A stretch of 64,000 bases of DNA from CAKRJP01 sp963634745 (GCA_963634745.1 CAVHCX010000005.1:57561-121560), one strand, 5' to 3'; shown: positions 1 to 9,010, numbered from the stretch's first letter. The notes: generated from the sequence alone by a model not told the origin. Numbers and translations: made by a program.

Positions 1-2
1 TT

Positions 3-824
3 TCTAAGTGCAACCGCTTGGTTAAAGATGTTACAGAAAATATGGACAAGTTCGACCTTGGTATCGCCCTGTCTAAGATCTATGATTTTATGTGGGATGA
101 GTTCTGCGACTGGTACATTGAGCTAGCTAAATATCGAATCTATCATGCAGATGAGGATGCAGTCAGTGCCAACGATGCCCTTTGGACCTTAAGAGAAGTT
201 CTTAAGACTTCCCTTAAATTGCTGCACCCATATATGCCTTTCGTTACAGAGGAAATTTATAGCAAGCTGATTCCGGAAGAAGAGTCTCTTATGATGTCTC
301 AGTGGCCGGTATATCAGGAGGCTTATAACTTCCCGGCAGAGGAAAATCTTGTAGATCACTACAAGGAGATTGTTCGCGGTGTCAGAAATGTCCGCGCAGA
401 AATGAATGTTCCGAATTCTCGCAAGGCTAGCATCTATGTAGTTACAGAGGATAAGGACCTTCAGGCAGGTTTAGGACTCTTAAAAGAATCTGCTATGATG
501 ATGGCAGCTGCCAATAACTTTGTAATCCAGGCAGATAAGACCGGTATTGCAGAGGATGCAGTTTCTGTTGTAGTGGCAGATGCTACTGTATATGTACCTC
601 TTGAGGAATTGGTAGACTTTGCCCAGGAGGCAGAGCGTCTAACGAAAGAGGCTCAGAAACTAGAAAAGGAGATTGCTCGTGCAGAAGGTATGCTTAACAA
701 TGAAAAATTTGTCAGCAAGGCACCGGAAGCTAAGGTACAGGCAGAGCGGGATAAGCTCGAAAAATATAGACAGATGTTAGAACAGGTGAATGAGCGTCTT
801 GCCGGCTTGAAGAACCGAGCATAA
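3..824 (+). CDS. valS: Valyl-tRNA synthetase, C-terminal part (gene starts before the window)
   Basis: This is the end of valyl-tRNA synthetase, which charges tRNA-Val in the cytoplasm. The frame is open from the first bases, so the gene is cut by the window edge. The visible part holds the anticodon-binding helical domain (DEFCDWYIELAK, HPYMPFVTEEIY) and, over roughly the last 65 residues, the Lys/Glu-rich coiled-coil arm (RLTKEAQKLEKEIARAE) that bacterial ValRS carries at its C-terminus. The HIGH and KMSKS catalytic blocks lie outside the window and cannot be checked. The stop is 4 bases before the next start. Confidence 0.95.
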   Translation, partial: SKCNRLVKDVTENMDKFDLGIALSKIYDFMWDEFCDWYIELAKYRIYHADEDAVSANDALWTLREVLKTSLKLLHPYMPFVTEEIYSKLIPEEESLMMSQWPVYQEAYNFPAEENLVDHYKEIVRGVRNVRAEMNVPNSRKASIYVVTEDKDLQAGLGLLKESAMMMAAANNFVIQADKTGIAEDAVSVVVADATVYVPLEELVDFAQEAERLTKEAQKLEKEIARAEGMLNNEKFVSKAPEAKVQAERDKLEKYRQMLEQVNERLAGLKNRA

Positions 825-828
825 CAAA

Positions 829-3051
829 ATGAAAAAATTTCCTATTAAATTTAAGTTTAAATTAAAAAGACCCGACATAAAGGGAAAGATAAAAAAACTA
901 AGAAATTTAAAAAAGGAGGATGTGGTTCAATATTTTAAGAACCGCGCAGAGCGTAGGAAACACATCCTGGAGAAACGTAGGAATAGCGCCTTTGCTAAGA
1001 AGATGAGACCGGTTTATGCATTTATGAACCGGTTCTCTATCATTTTTCATGCACTGCTAGCCTGCGTCATAAACCTAGGGATTGAAGCCTTGTCAAGGCA
1101 TTCCTTGATTGCGGCGTGGAAGTATATGGTAGGGTCTCCTATGGTGTTCCTATATAATGCCTTCATGATCTTTATCACATTTTCCATTGTATATTTGTTC
1201 CGAAGGCGTGTATTTGTAAGGCTTTTGATTACCGTGCTCTGGTCCATACTGGGAGTAGCCAATGGCTATATGCTTTTAAAACGTGTAACACCTTTTAATG
1301 CTCAGGACCTTAAGGTGGCATCAGATGCTGTCTCCCTTATCAATAACTACTTTAATAGTTTTGAACTGATCATGCTGGCGGTAGGAATCGGGGCAGTGAT
1401 TGTCCTAACCGTATCGATCTGGCGAAGAGGGGGTCAGTACGAAGGAAAAATGCACAGGCTCCTTGCTGTGGCGGGAATTGTAGTCTGCGGAGTTGCCTAT
1501 ACCTTTGCTACCAATGCGGCGATTGATAAGCGGGTGGTTTCCACCTATTTCGGAAATATTGCCTTTGCCTATGAAGATTATGGTCTGCCTTATTGCTTTA
1601 TGGCCAGTGTATTTAATACGGGAATTGATCAGCCTAATGGTTATAGTAAAGAAGCCATGGAAGAAATCAGCAACAATGGGGAGATTACCAAGAGTGAGAC
1701 AGGAAGATCGGAAGATGATTTGCCCAATATTATTGTGGTACAGCTAGAGTCTTATTTTGATGTAGACGAGGCAGAATTTTTCACCACCAATATGGACGCC
1801 TGCCCCAACCTCCACGAGATGTATAAAAATTATTCCAGTGGCTACTTTAAGGTGCCTTCCGTGGGAGCAGGAACTGCCAATACGGAGTTTGAGGTGCTGA
1901 CAGGTATGAGCATGCGATTCTTCGGACCTGGAGAATATCCTTACAAGACGGTGCTTAAAAATCAAACCTGTGAGAGCGCGGCTACTGCCCTGGCTTCCTT
2001 GGGTTACGGAACCCACGGCCTGCACAATAACGGCGGTAACTTCTATAGCCGGGCAAGAGTTTATAATAATATTGGATTTGATACCTTTACCAGCAAGGAG
2101 TTTATGAATATCCTTCAAACGACAGAGAATGGATGGGCCAAGGATGAGGTGCTGGTAGACCATATTATGGAAGCTATGGATACCACAGAGGGTCAGGACT
2201 TTGTATTTACAGTCAGTGTCCAGGGCCATGGAGATTATCCGGAAGAGCAGGTGATTGCAAATCCAAAGATCAAGGTGGAAGGTATTGAAGACGAGGCCTT
2301 GAAGAATAAATGGGAGTACTATGTAAATCAGGTTTACGAGATGGATCAATTTGCAGGAGACCTCATTGAGGCGGTGGAGAAGAGAAATGAGCCTACCGTG
2401 GTAGTCTTCTACGGAGACCACTTACCAACCATGGGTCTTACGGCGGAAGATTTAAAAAGCCGTTACCTCTACAATACCAATTATGTAATCTGGGACAACA
2501 TAGGCCTTGAGAAAGAAGATAAGAACATCCCTTCTTATCGAATCATGTCAGAGGTCTTTAAGCGTTTAGATATTCATTCCGGAACCGTATTTAACTATCA
2601 TCAGGAGCGGGGAAATACAAAGAATTACCTTTCTGATCTGGAGCTTCTTCAGTATGATATTTTGTATGGAAATCAATATGTCTATGAAGATAGCGGCAAG
2701 CCAATTACCAGCGGCCATATGGTTATGGGTGTCAGAGATGTAAGCCTCTCTAAGATCGTAGCAAAGCTTGATGGCGGATATAGCCTCTATGGCCAGAATT
2801 TTACCAAGCAGAGTAAGGTCTATGTAAACGGAGAGAAGATGGAAAGTAGGTTCCTAAACAATACAAGAATCGACATTTCCAATGTAGAACTTAAGGATAA
2901 CGACGTCATCTGTGTAAAACAGATGGGATCTAGTAATACAACCTTTAGACGTTCGGATTATTATGTATATCAGAACGGGGAATTAATCTGCCAGGAGGGG
3001 ACAGCTACAGATAAGTCCAAATCCTGGGTAGAGCAGGAAAATGATGACTAA
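829..3051 (+). CDS. LTA synthase family membrane phosphoglycerol transferase (sulfatase fold)
   Basis: This is a 740-residue polytopic membrane enzyme of the lipoteichoic acid synthase / alkaline phosphatase-like family. After a very Lys/Arg-rich cytoplasmic N-terminus, about five hydrophobic segments lie between residues 65 and 230, and an outward-facing catalytic domain starts near residue 300. Family active-site positions are visible: Glu307 in VVQLESYFD, the nucleophile Thr349 in GAGTANTEFEVLTG, and Asp530-His531 in FYGDHLPTMG. It would transfer glycerol phosphate from phosphatidylglycerol to a polymer or glycolipid acceptor; the exact acceptor cannot be read from sequence. The roughly 110-residue tail after the catalytic domain resembles a small beta-rich accessory domain. 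The start lies 4 bases after valS, suggesting cotranscription. Confidence 0.85.
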   Translation: MKKFPIKFKFKLKRPDIKGKIKKLRNLKKEDVVQYFKNRAERRKHILEKRRNSAFAKKMRPVYAFMNRFSIIFHALLACVINLGIEALSRHSLIAAWKYMVGSPMVFLYNAFMIFITFSIVYLFRRRVFVRLLITVLWSILGVANGYMLLKRVTPFNAQDLKVASDAVSLINNYFNSFELIMLAVGIGAVIVLTVSIWRRGGQYEGKMHRLLAVAGIVVCGVAYTFATNAAIDKRVVSTYFGNIAFAYEDYGLPYCFMASVFNTGIDQPNGYSKEAMEEISNNGEITKSETGRSEDDLPNIIVVQLESYFDVDEAEFFTTNMDACPNLHEMYKNYSSGYFKVPSVGAGTANTEFEVLTGMSMRFFGPGEYPYKTVLKNQTCESAATALASLGYGTHGLHNNGGNFYSRARVYNNIGFDTFTSKEFMNILQTTENGWAKDEVLVDHIMEAMDTTEGQDFVFTVSVQGHGDYPEEQVIANPKIKVEGIEDEALKNKWEYYVNQVYEMDQFAGDLIEAVEKRNEPTVVVFYGDHLPTMGLTAEDLKSRYLYNTNYVIWDNIGLEKEDKNIPSYRIMSEVFKRLDIHSGTVFNYHQERGNTKNYLSDLELLQYDILYGNQYVYEDSGKPITSGHMVMGVRDVSLSKIVAKLDGGYSLYGQNFTKQSKVYVNGEKMESRFLNNTRIDISNVELKDNDVICVKQMGSSNTTFRRSDYYVYQNGELICQEGTATDKSKSWVEQENDD

Positions 3052-3070
3052 ATTGAATAAATAGGAGTCA

Positions 3071-4429
3071 ATGAAAATGATGCCAGGATATGATGAGGCA
3101 GTGGCTTATATTGAAGACCTGCCCAAATTTACCAAGAAACATCCGCTGCATCATACAAGAGAATTTTTAAGAAGACTTGGGGACCCTGCCCTGGATAAGA
3201 AGATTATCCATGTGGCAGGCACCAATGGGAAAGGGTCTGTCTGTGCTTATCTTCAGGCAATTTTAATGCAGGAAGGAAGGCGGACAGGCTTCTTTACGTC
3301 TCCCCATCTAATTCGATTGAATGAGCGGATCAAAGTAAATAATGAGGAAATTTCCGATGAACTTTTTGCGGAAATTTTTGAGAAGGCAAGGAAAGAAGCT
3401 GTAGAGATGGAGGAGGAAGGCTTGGGACACCCTTCCTATTTTGAATTTTTGTTTGGCATGGCTATGATGGCCTATGAGGCCTGGAAGGTGGAATATATTA
3501 TTCTGGAGACAGGCCTGGGGGGAAGATTAGACTGTACCAATTGCCTGGAGCAGCCTAGCCTTAGCATTATTACTTCTGTGAGTATGGACCATACGGCAAT
3601 TTTGGGAGATAGCCTGGAAAAGATTGCCGGTGAGAAGGCAGGAATTATTAAGGAAAAGGTCCCGGTAATCTTTGATGGAAGTAATCCGTTGGTCGCCGGG
3701 GTCATAGAGCAAGAGGCAAAAGAAAAGCATGCGCCTTATTTTGCAGTGACAGAAGCTTCTGTTTCCCTTAAGGAAGTTACTGGGAAATATATTGCATTTT
3801 CAAGAAGCAATGCGTATGATAAAAGTGTTATCTACCAGGTGCCCTTCTGCGGCGCTTATCAGGTGATCAATGCAGAGCTTGCCCTTAGGGGGGCAGAATA
3901 TTTGTTAGCCCCTCAAATAGATAATGAAAAGCAAGAGGCAGGGGAAGGCGGGCTCAGCGCTTATGAAAGAAACTGGGCCAAGGCCATCGCTTCTGTAAAA
4001 TGGCCGGGAAGAATGGAACATGTTACGGAACATATGGTGGTAGACGGGGCCCATAATCCCGGGGCCATTGAGGCCTTTGTGAAAAGCCTTTCTCTTTTAA
4101 AGGAGAGGGAAGCCCCTGTAATTGTATTTTCCGCAGTAAAAGATAAAGATTATAAGGAAATGATCCGCCTGCTGTGCGATGGAATTCATGGCAAGGCCTT
4201 TGTGGTCACTCAGATCGAGGACGAGAGAGGGGTTCCTGCCCGAGAGCTTGCGGAAATTTTTAAAAGTTATACAAAGGCAGCGGTTAGGTGCTGCCCGGAC
4301 CTTTCAGACGCCCTTAAGGCGGCGGAAGAAGAAAGGCAGGGAAGGGGGCAGATTTACTGCCTTGGATCCTTGTACCTGGTGGGAATGATTAAGAAGTATT
4401 TAGAAAGATTGGAGGAAGAAAGATGCTGA
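3071..4429 (+). CDS. folC: Folylpolyglutamate synthase / dihydrofolate synthase
   Basis: FolC is an ATP-dependent cytoplasmic ligase that adds glutamate to dihydropteroate or to folates. The 452-residue protein has the Mur-ligase layout: a P-loop at HVAGTNGKGSVCAYL, the Mur-like ETGLGGRLDCTN block, SMDHTAILG, EKAGIIK, and the C-terminal domain start VVDGAHNPGA. Length is normal for the family. An AGGAGT site precedes the ATG. The last codons overlap a 44-codon gene in another frame. Whether it does both reactions cannot be decided from sequence. Confidence 0.95.
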   Translation: MKMMPGYDEAVAYIEDLPKFTKKHPLHHTREFLRRLGDPALDKKIIHVAGTNGKGSVCAYLQAILMQEGRRTGFFTSPHLIRLNERIKVNNEEISDELFAEIFEKARKEAVEMEEEGLGHPSYFEFLFGMAMMAYEAWKVEYIILETGLGGRLDCTNCLEQPSLSIITSVSMDHTAILGDSLEKIAGEKAGIIKEKVPVIFDGSNPLVAGVIEQEAKEKHAPYFAVTEASVSLKEVTGKYIAFSRSNAYDKSVIYQVPFCGAYQVINAELALRGAEYLLAPQIDNEKQEAGEGGLSAYERNWAKAIASVKWPGRMEHVTEHMVVDGAHNPGAIEAFVKSLSLLKEREAPVIVFSAVKDKDYKEMIRLLCDGIHGKAFVVTQIEDERGVPARELAEIFKSYTKAAVRCCPDLSDALKAAEEERQGRGQIYCLGSLYLVGMIKKYLERLEEERC

Positions 4430-4557
4430 ATTTTGATGAAGAAGTAAAAAAATTCCAACCAAGTCTGGAAATTGAAGATATAGAAGATGCTATTTATCAG
4501 GAGGATCTTTCAGATATGACGGATATCCTTAGAGAAGTTATCGAGCAGACCAAATAG
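4423..4557 (+). CDS. Small acidic protein, 44 residues, unknown function
   Basis: A short open frame starts at an ATG inside the last codons of folC and ends at TAG. It is preceded by a strong GGAGGAAGAA site at the correct distance, and it fills the gap between folC and the TPR gene. The product begins MLNFDEEVKKFQPSLEIED, is strongly acidic and looks helical, with no Cys and no membrane segment. I do not recognise a family. The overlap, the ribosome site and the uninterrupted frame favour a real gene translationally coupled to folC. Confidence 0.6.
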   Translation: MLNFDEEVKKFQPSLEIEDIEDAIYQEDLSDMTDILREVIEQTK

Positions 4558-4577
4558 GATAAAAAAGAGGATATCAT

Positions 4578-6095
4578 ATGGATTACGCAACAAAAGTTTT
4601 GTACCAGTCCAATGCCTGGTACAACGATGGTCTAAAAAAAGCAAGCATCCGGGACCTTACCGGAGCCATTGTTTCTTTGAAAAAAAGTTTACAATACAAT
4701 AGAGATAATATTGCGGCCAGAAATCTTTTGGGATTGGTTTACTATGGCCGTGGGGAAGTGGCAGAGGCTTTGAGGGAGTGGATTTTGAGTAAGAATTTCC
4801 AGTCCCATGATAATATTGCCAATTATTATATAAAGAAAGTAAAGGAAAATCCTACAGAGCTGGCTAAGATGAACCAGGCCATTAAAAGATTTAACCAATC
4901 TTTGGATTATTGCACCCAGGGCAATGAAGATATGGCTATTTTGCAGTTGAAAAAAGCTATCGTAGAGCACCCCAATTATGTAAAGGCCTACCAGCTTCTG
5001 ACCTTACTTTTTATCCATACCGGACAGTTCTCCCAGGCGAGACAGTCTATAAGAGCTGCCCACAAGCTGGATACCACAGATACCACGACTCTGCATTACA
5101 TGCATGAGCTTCGGACGCTTAGAAAAGAGCAGAACGTAAAGATCAAGTCCCAGGAGAGCAAGGCAAAACATACCGTTACCTATACCGTGGGTAATGATAC
5201 CATTATCCAGCCTACCACCAACCGCTTGATGATGAATACCAGGCTGCATACGGTGGCAAATATCGGTATCGGTATCCTGGTAGGCGTGGCCCTTATGTGG
5301 TTTTTGATTATGCCGGCTTTGAATACTTCTACCCAAAATAAGAATGACAAGAGAATCGTAGAATTCAGTGATGAGATTGCCAGCCAGAAGGCCCAGATCA
5401 ATGCCTTAAAGAAGGAGCTGGACACTTACAGAAGCAGTGAGGAGGAATCTACAGACACTGAGGCTACTGCAGACGAAGTCAAGGAAAGCTATGAGACCGT
5501 TATCAATATGTATAATAACTTAAATAGCGGAGATATGAGCTACTCTGCCATGGCGGATGAACTTTTAAATGTAAAGGCAAATGCCTTGGGTACTTTGGGA
5601 AGGCAGCAGTTTGATACACTGACAGCAACGATTTATCCGGATGTATGCAGTGACCTTTATACAGAGGCATCGGAGTGCTATAGCGCCGGAAACTATGATA
5701 CAGCCATTACAGACTTAGAAAAAGTAAACAAGATGGATGGAGACTATAATAGCGGAGCAGCTGTCCTTTTGTTGGCCCAGTGCTATGAGAAAAATGGAAA
5801 AACCGATGAGGCCAATAAGCTCTACCAGCAGATTTTAGAAGATTTCCCAAGTACGGAGGCAGCTAGCAGTGCCCAGAGTGCCCTGGATGCCCAGTCAGGA
5901 AAAACTACAGATGATACTTCAGACAGCACGGACGCTGGCACAAGCACTGATGCCGCAGGAAGCACAGACACTACGGGAACTACAGACACCACAGGTCTTG
6001 TTGATACTACAGGTACTACGGATGCCGGCAATGGCGCGGCCTATGGAATGGATCCAACAGGCGGAATGGCAGGAACCGGCGGGGCAGTGCAATAG
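4578..6095 (+). CDS. TPR-repeat membrane protein with Thr/Gly-rich tail
   Basis: This 505-residue protein has tetratricopeptide-like helix pairs at about residues 15-165 (ISLKKSLQYNRDN-type pattern), one membrane segment at about 226-247 (GIGILVGVALMWFLIM), a coiled coil at about 258-285, a second TPR pair at about 365-440 (YSAGNYDTAITDLEKVNK, NGKTDEANKLYQQIL), and a low-complexity tail rich in Thr, Asp and Gly from about 447. With no N-terminal signal, the first TPR block should be cytoplasmic and the second external. TPRs bind protein partners; the partner is unknown. The following methyltransferase starts 11 bases after the stop. Confidence 0.75.
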   Translation: MDYATKVLYQSNAWYNDGLKKASIRDLTGAIVSLKKSLQYNRDNIAARNLLGLVYYGRGEVAEALREWILSKNFQSHDNIANYYIKKVKENPTELAKMNQAIKRFNQSLDYCTQGNEDMAILQLKKAIVEHPNYVKAYQLLTLLFIHTGQFSQARQSIRAAHKLDTTDTTTLHYMHELRTLRKEQNVKIKSQESKAKHTVTYTVGNDTIIQPTTNRLMMNTRLHTVANIGIGILVGVALMWFLIMPALNTSTQNKNDKRIVEFSDEIASQKAQINALKKELDTYRSSEEESTDTEATADEVKESYETVINMYNNLNSGDMSYSAMADELLNVKANALGTLGRQQFDTLTATIYPDVCSDLYTEASECYSAGNYDTAITDLEKVNKMDGDYNSGAAVLLLAQCYEKNGKTDEANKLYQQILEDFPSTEAASSAQSALDAQSGKTTDDTSDSTDAGTSTDAAGSTDTTGTTDTTGLVDTTGTTDAGNGAAYGMDPTGGMAGTGGAVQ

Positions 6096-6106
6096 AAAAA
6101 GCAATT

Positions 6107-6895
6107 ATGAATGAAATTGAGGCATATTATAACAAATTTAATGAAGAAAAAAGATTAAATTCCAGGCATGGGCAGGTGGAATACCGGGTATCTATGAAAT
6201 ATATCCACCGGTATTTGCAGGAGATGGGAGAGCCTGAAAATGTGAAAGTCCTTGATATTGGGGCTGGAACAGGAAGATATTCTGTGAAATTGGCAGAAGA
6301 AGGCTATGATGTGACAGCTGTGGAACTGGTGAAATATAATTTGGGAATTTTAAAGCAAAAGAACAGCCGGGTGAAGGCTGTGCAGGGCAATGCCCTGAAT
6401 TTAAAAAAGCTTAAGGATCATAGTTTTGATCTTACTCTTTTGTTTGGCCCCATGTATCACCTTTTTGAATATCAGGAAAAACTGCAGGCTCTTAAGGAGG
6501 CCAGCCGGGTGACAAGGCCCGGAGGGATCATCCTGGTGGCCTATTGCATGAATGAATATGGAGTTATTACTTACGCATTTAAGGAGCGCCATATTAAAGA
6601 ATGTATGGAGAGTCATAGGTTGACTGAGGATTTTCAGACCCTGTCAAAGAAAGAAGATCTCTATGATTATATGCGGTTGGGGGATATTAAGAGGCTATCC
6701 CGGGACGCAGGCCTTGTGCGCCTAAAGATCCTTTCTCCCGATGGACCGGCCAATTACATGCGCCCCTTCTTAAATCAATTAGATGAAGAGGAGTTTGAAT
6801 ATTTTGTGCAATATCAGATGGCAACCTGCGAGAGAGAAGACCTTTTGGGAGCAGGCGCCCATACGGTGGATATTTTAAGAAAACCAAAAGAATAG
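6107..6895 (+). CDS. Class I SAM-dependent methyltransferase
   Basis: This 262-residue soluble enzyme carries the SAM-binding glycine loop VLDIGAGTGRYS at about residues 44-55, the acidic end of strand 2 in DVTAVELV, an LFGPMYHLF motif IV region and RVTRPGGIILVAYC after it. That is the usual order for the Methyltransf_11/25 type. No substrate-specific motif is recognisable. It follows the TPR gene by 11 bases without a clear Shine-Dalgarno sequence, so it may depend on translation from upstream. A hairpin terminator follows. Confidence 0.8.
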   Translation: MNEIEAYYNKFNEEKRLNSRHGQVEYRVSMKYIHRYLQEMGEPENVKVLDIGAGTGRYSVKLAEEGYDVTAVELVKYNLGILKQKNSRVKAVQGNALNLKKLKDHSFDLTLLFGPMYHLFEYQEKLQALKEASRVTRPGGIILVAYCMNEYGVITYAFKERHIKECMESHRLTEDFQTLSKKEDLYDYMRLGDIKRLSRDAGLVRLKILSPDGPANYMRPFLNQLDEEEFEYFVQYQMATCEREDLLGAGAHTVDILRKPKE

Positions 6896-6919
6896 ATTCT
6901 TTAATAAGAAGAATAAAAA

Positions 6920-6967
6920 GCAGAAGCTTCCAAAGCTAGTTTCCTAGCCAAGAAGCTTCTGCATTTT
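6920..6967. terminator. Hairpin terminator between convergent genes
   Basis: GCAGAAGCTTC at 6920-6930 pairs with GAAGCTTCTGC at 6952-6962, with an inner GCTAG/CTAGC stem, and a T-rich run follows. It closes the methyltransferase transcript. On the minus strand it overlaps the stop codon of the gene at 6944-7237. Confidence 0.75.
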
Positions 6968-7237
6968 TGTTTTTTCGGCCAATTCCCAGTGGTCCTGTCT
7001 GACCTTAAAGGTTTCATTGATCCAGTCTACGGCGGCATCAAGCCCCTCCTGGTCAAAAGAAAAGGATTTTGAAATCTTATCCTCCTCGGGAGTCCGCTCA
7101 AAGCACCAAGGCTCCGGGTAGACCCAGGCTTTTAAGCCTTCCTCGGAAGAATTTAAATAATAGCGCATGCCGTGGTGGGAGCCTGAAAAAGGTTCTTTTT
7201 TTAAGGCTTTTAAGGTAAGCCCCATAGTTGCGATCAT
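6944..7237 (-). CDS. Small conserved-looking protein of unknown function, 97 residues
   Basis: I chose the ATG at 7237 because an AAGGAGG site lies directly upstream. An earlier in-frame ATG at 7267 would fall inside the preceding gene. The product begins MIATMGLTLKALKKEPF and contains SGSHHGMRYYL and WVYPEPWCFERTP, followed by an acidic, aromatic C-terminal half. It has no membrane segment. The sequence looks like a compact folded domain, but I do not recognise a family. It lies 19 bases after the 87-residue gene on the same strand and is probably cotranscribed with it. Confidence 0.7.
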   Translation of the reverse strand: MIATMGLTLKALKKEPFSGSHHGMRYYLNSSEEGLKAWVYPEPWCFERTPEEDKISKSFSFDQEGLDAAVDWINETFKVRQDHWELAEKTKMQKLLG

Positions 7238-7256
7238 AAGCTGCCTCCTTACTTTC

Positions 7257-7520
7257 TTATTCTTCAATCACGTGGATTTCCAGATAATCAAAATCCACAG
7301 AGTCCACAAAATTATCAGGGGTAAATCTGGTTTTTGCAAGACGTTTAAACTCATCAATATTTACATCCAGCCAAATAGGTTTGCTTAGATCAAAATCATA
7401 GCAAATTTGGTCCAGTGCATGAAAAATCTTGTGGGTTCTGGTATCATCGCTGTCATCCTCAACCACGGTGTCTCTGAGCATTTTGTTGTTCTTAAATTCT
7501 TTTCCCCATAAACGAAACAT
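7257..7520 (-). CDS. Small protein of unknown function, 87 residues
   Basis: This short acidic soluble protein begins MFRLWGKEFKNNKML and contains DDTRTHKIFHALDQICYDFD and KPIWLDVNIDEFKR. A GGAGAT site precedes the ATG. Proteins of this look occur widely in gut Clostridia as uncharacterised hypotheticals; that is recall, not a search. It is the first of a two-gene minus-strand unit. No catalytic motif is visible. Confidence 0.75.
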   Translation of the reverse strand: MFRLWGKEFKNNKMLRDTVVEDDSDDTRTHKIFHALDQICYDFDLSKPIWLDVNIDEFKRLAKTRFTPDNFVDSVDFDYLEIHVIEE

Positions 7521-7708
7521 AGGATCTCCTTTTTAAATACAAATTCGGTTTGCAAACTTCCGGCCCTAGCCTCAAAAAAACTTGGCCCTAGTTACGTATC
7601 ATTTTATCATATTTATCTTATTTTTAGAATCTATAGCTATACATTGGACCTCAACATTGTGTATAATAATAGAAAGAGGGATGAATAGCTAGCGAGGAAG
7701 TAAGTAAG
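7521..7708. other. Divergent intergenic region
   Basis: This gap separates the minus-strand pair from the plus-strand adenosyltransferase and must hold both promoters. A TATAAT at 7662-7667 is a fair -10 for the plus-strand gene, but no well-spaced -35 is visible. The octamer GGCCCTAG occurs twice, near 7562 and 7582. Confidence 0.4.
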
Positions 7709-8233
7709 ATGAAAGATACTGGAAGAATACATTTATATTATGGGGATGGCAAGGGAAAAACCACAGCCGCAGTCGGATTAGCGATTCGGGCAGCAGGCAG
7801 TGGTATGAAGGTCCTTGTATTTCAATTCCTGAAGAATAACAGTTCCAGTGAACGAAAAATCTTGGAGACTATTCCGAACATCACCTGTCTCAACGGAAGA
7901 GAACCGGTGAAATTTGTCAGCAAGATGAATAGCGATGAGAAGGCGAAGACCAGACATTACAACAACAAGGCTTTGGATGAGATTATTAAATTTTGCACCC
8001 CCTTCGATGTGGTGTTTTTGGATGAAGCTCTCTGCGCCATTCAGCTGGGAGTCCTTAGTGAGGAGAAATTGATTGGTTTTTTGAAACACAGACCCAGGGG
8101 GATGGAAGTAATTCTCACAGGACATACGATTACAGACAATCTGCTGGAGATGGCAGATTACGTTACACAGATGTCTAAGATCAAGCATCCTTATGATCAG
8201 GGGAAGATGGCAAGAGAAGGCATCGAGTATTAA
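7709..8233 (+). CDS. Corrinoid (ATP:cob(I)alamin) adenosyltransferase, CobA/BtuR type
   Basis: The 174-residue enzyme transfers the 5'-deoxyadenosyl group of ATP to reduced corrinoid, giving the coenzyme B12 form. The family P-loop GDGKGKTTAAVGLAIRAAG lies at residues 11-29, a FQFLKN strand follows, VVFLDEALCAI is the Walker B region, and VILTGH comes near the end. Length suits the CobA family. No other cobalamin genes are nearby, so it may serve salvage. It starts a unit with the alarmone synthetase 15 bases downstream. Confidence 0.88.
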   Translation: MKDTGRIHLYYGDGKGKTTAAVGLAIRAAGSGMKVLVFQFLKNNSSSERKILETIPNITCLNGREPVKFVSKMNSDEKAKTRHYNNKALDEIIKFCTPFDVVFLDEALCAIQLGVLSEEKLIGFLKHRPRGMEVILTGHTITDNLLEMADYVTQMSKIKHPYDQGKMAREGIEY

Positions 8234-8248
8234 AGGAGTTTTAGATTT

Positions 8249-8899
8249 ATGGTAAATGCAATACGCAATTACGAAGACGTGGATAGTTGGAAGACGATCA
8301 TGTTTTTGTATAATGCGGCGTTGAAAGAAGTAGGAACGAAACTAGAGATTTTAAATGATGAATTTCAGCATGTGCATCAATACAATCCCATTGAGCACAT
8401 TAAGACCCGGATTAAAAGTCCGGAGAGTATTGTTAAGAAGTTAAAGCGTTACGGATATGAGAGCTCTATTGAGAATATGGTGAAGTATGTCAATGATATT
8501 GCCGGTGTCCGTTTGATCTGCTCCTTCACTTCGGATATCTACCGTTTGGCGGAGATGATAGGAAATCAAAGCGATCTTAAGGTCCTGTCTATTAAGGATT
8601 ACATTAAGAATCCCAAGGAGAGTGGATACAAGAGTTATCATATGCTGGTATCGGTGCCCATTTTTTTATCCGATAGTTGTGTAAATACAAAGGTAGAGAT
8701 CCAGATTCGAACCATCGCTATGGATTTCTGGGCAAGTCTAGAGCATAAAATTTATTACAAGTTTGAGGGAAATGCGCCGGACTATATTAGCAGGGACCTT
8801 AGGGAATGTGCGGAGATGGTATCTGCCCTGGATGAGAAGATGCTGACCTTGAATAATGCCATTCAGGAATGCCTGGCAAATCAACAGAAAGGCTCATAG
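8249..8899 (+). CDS. Small alarmone synthetase (RelA/SpoT-type GTP pyrophosphokinase)
   Basis: The 216-residue protein has only the synthetase domain of the RelA/SpoT family and would make (p)ppGpp from ATP and GTP or GDP. Visible motifs are HIKTRIKSPESIVKKL, NDIAGVRLICSF, KESGYKSYHMLV and VEIQIRT, in the standard order, with helices at both ends as in YjbM/YwaC-type enzymes. There is no HD hydrolase domain, TGS or ACT domain. An AAAGGAG site precedes the ATG. Confidence 0.88.
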   Translation: MVNAIRNYEDVDSWKTIMFLYNAALKEVGTKLEILNDEFQHVHQYNPIEHIKTRIKSPESIVKKLKRYGYESSIENMVKYVNDIAGVRLICSFTSDIYRLAEMIGNQSDLKVLSIKDYIKNPKESGYKSYHMLVSVPIFLSDSCVNTKVEIQIRTIAMDFWASLEHKIYYKFEGNAPDYISRDLRECAEMVSALDEKMLTLNNAIQECLANQQKGS

Positions 8900-8940
8900 A
8901 GAAAATCTATAAAGAAGCCATAGCTATAGAAAAACTCGAT

Positions 8941-8969
8941 TTGAGACTGTGGATTTATAAGAATATAAT
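8941..8969 (+). promoter_or_regulatory. Sigma-A type promoter for the selenium operon
   Basis: TTGAGA at 8941-8946 and TATAAT at 8964-8969 are separated by 17 bases, a near-consensus arrangement about 40 bases before yedF. No promoter is evident inside yedF-selD-selA-selB-lysR, so this probably drives the whole unit. Confidence 0.65.
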
Positions 8970-9010
8970 GGGGAAAGAAGAAAAATTTAATCATAGGAAG
9001 GTGAAATAGT

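Noticed and set aside
1744..2421. A 225-codon minus-strand frame inside the LTA synthase-like gene
   Set aside because: It is fully inside a gene with intact catalytic motifs and has no recognisable domain; it is a shadow of codon composition.
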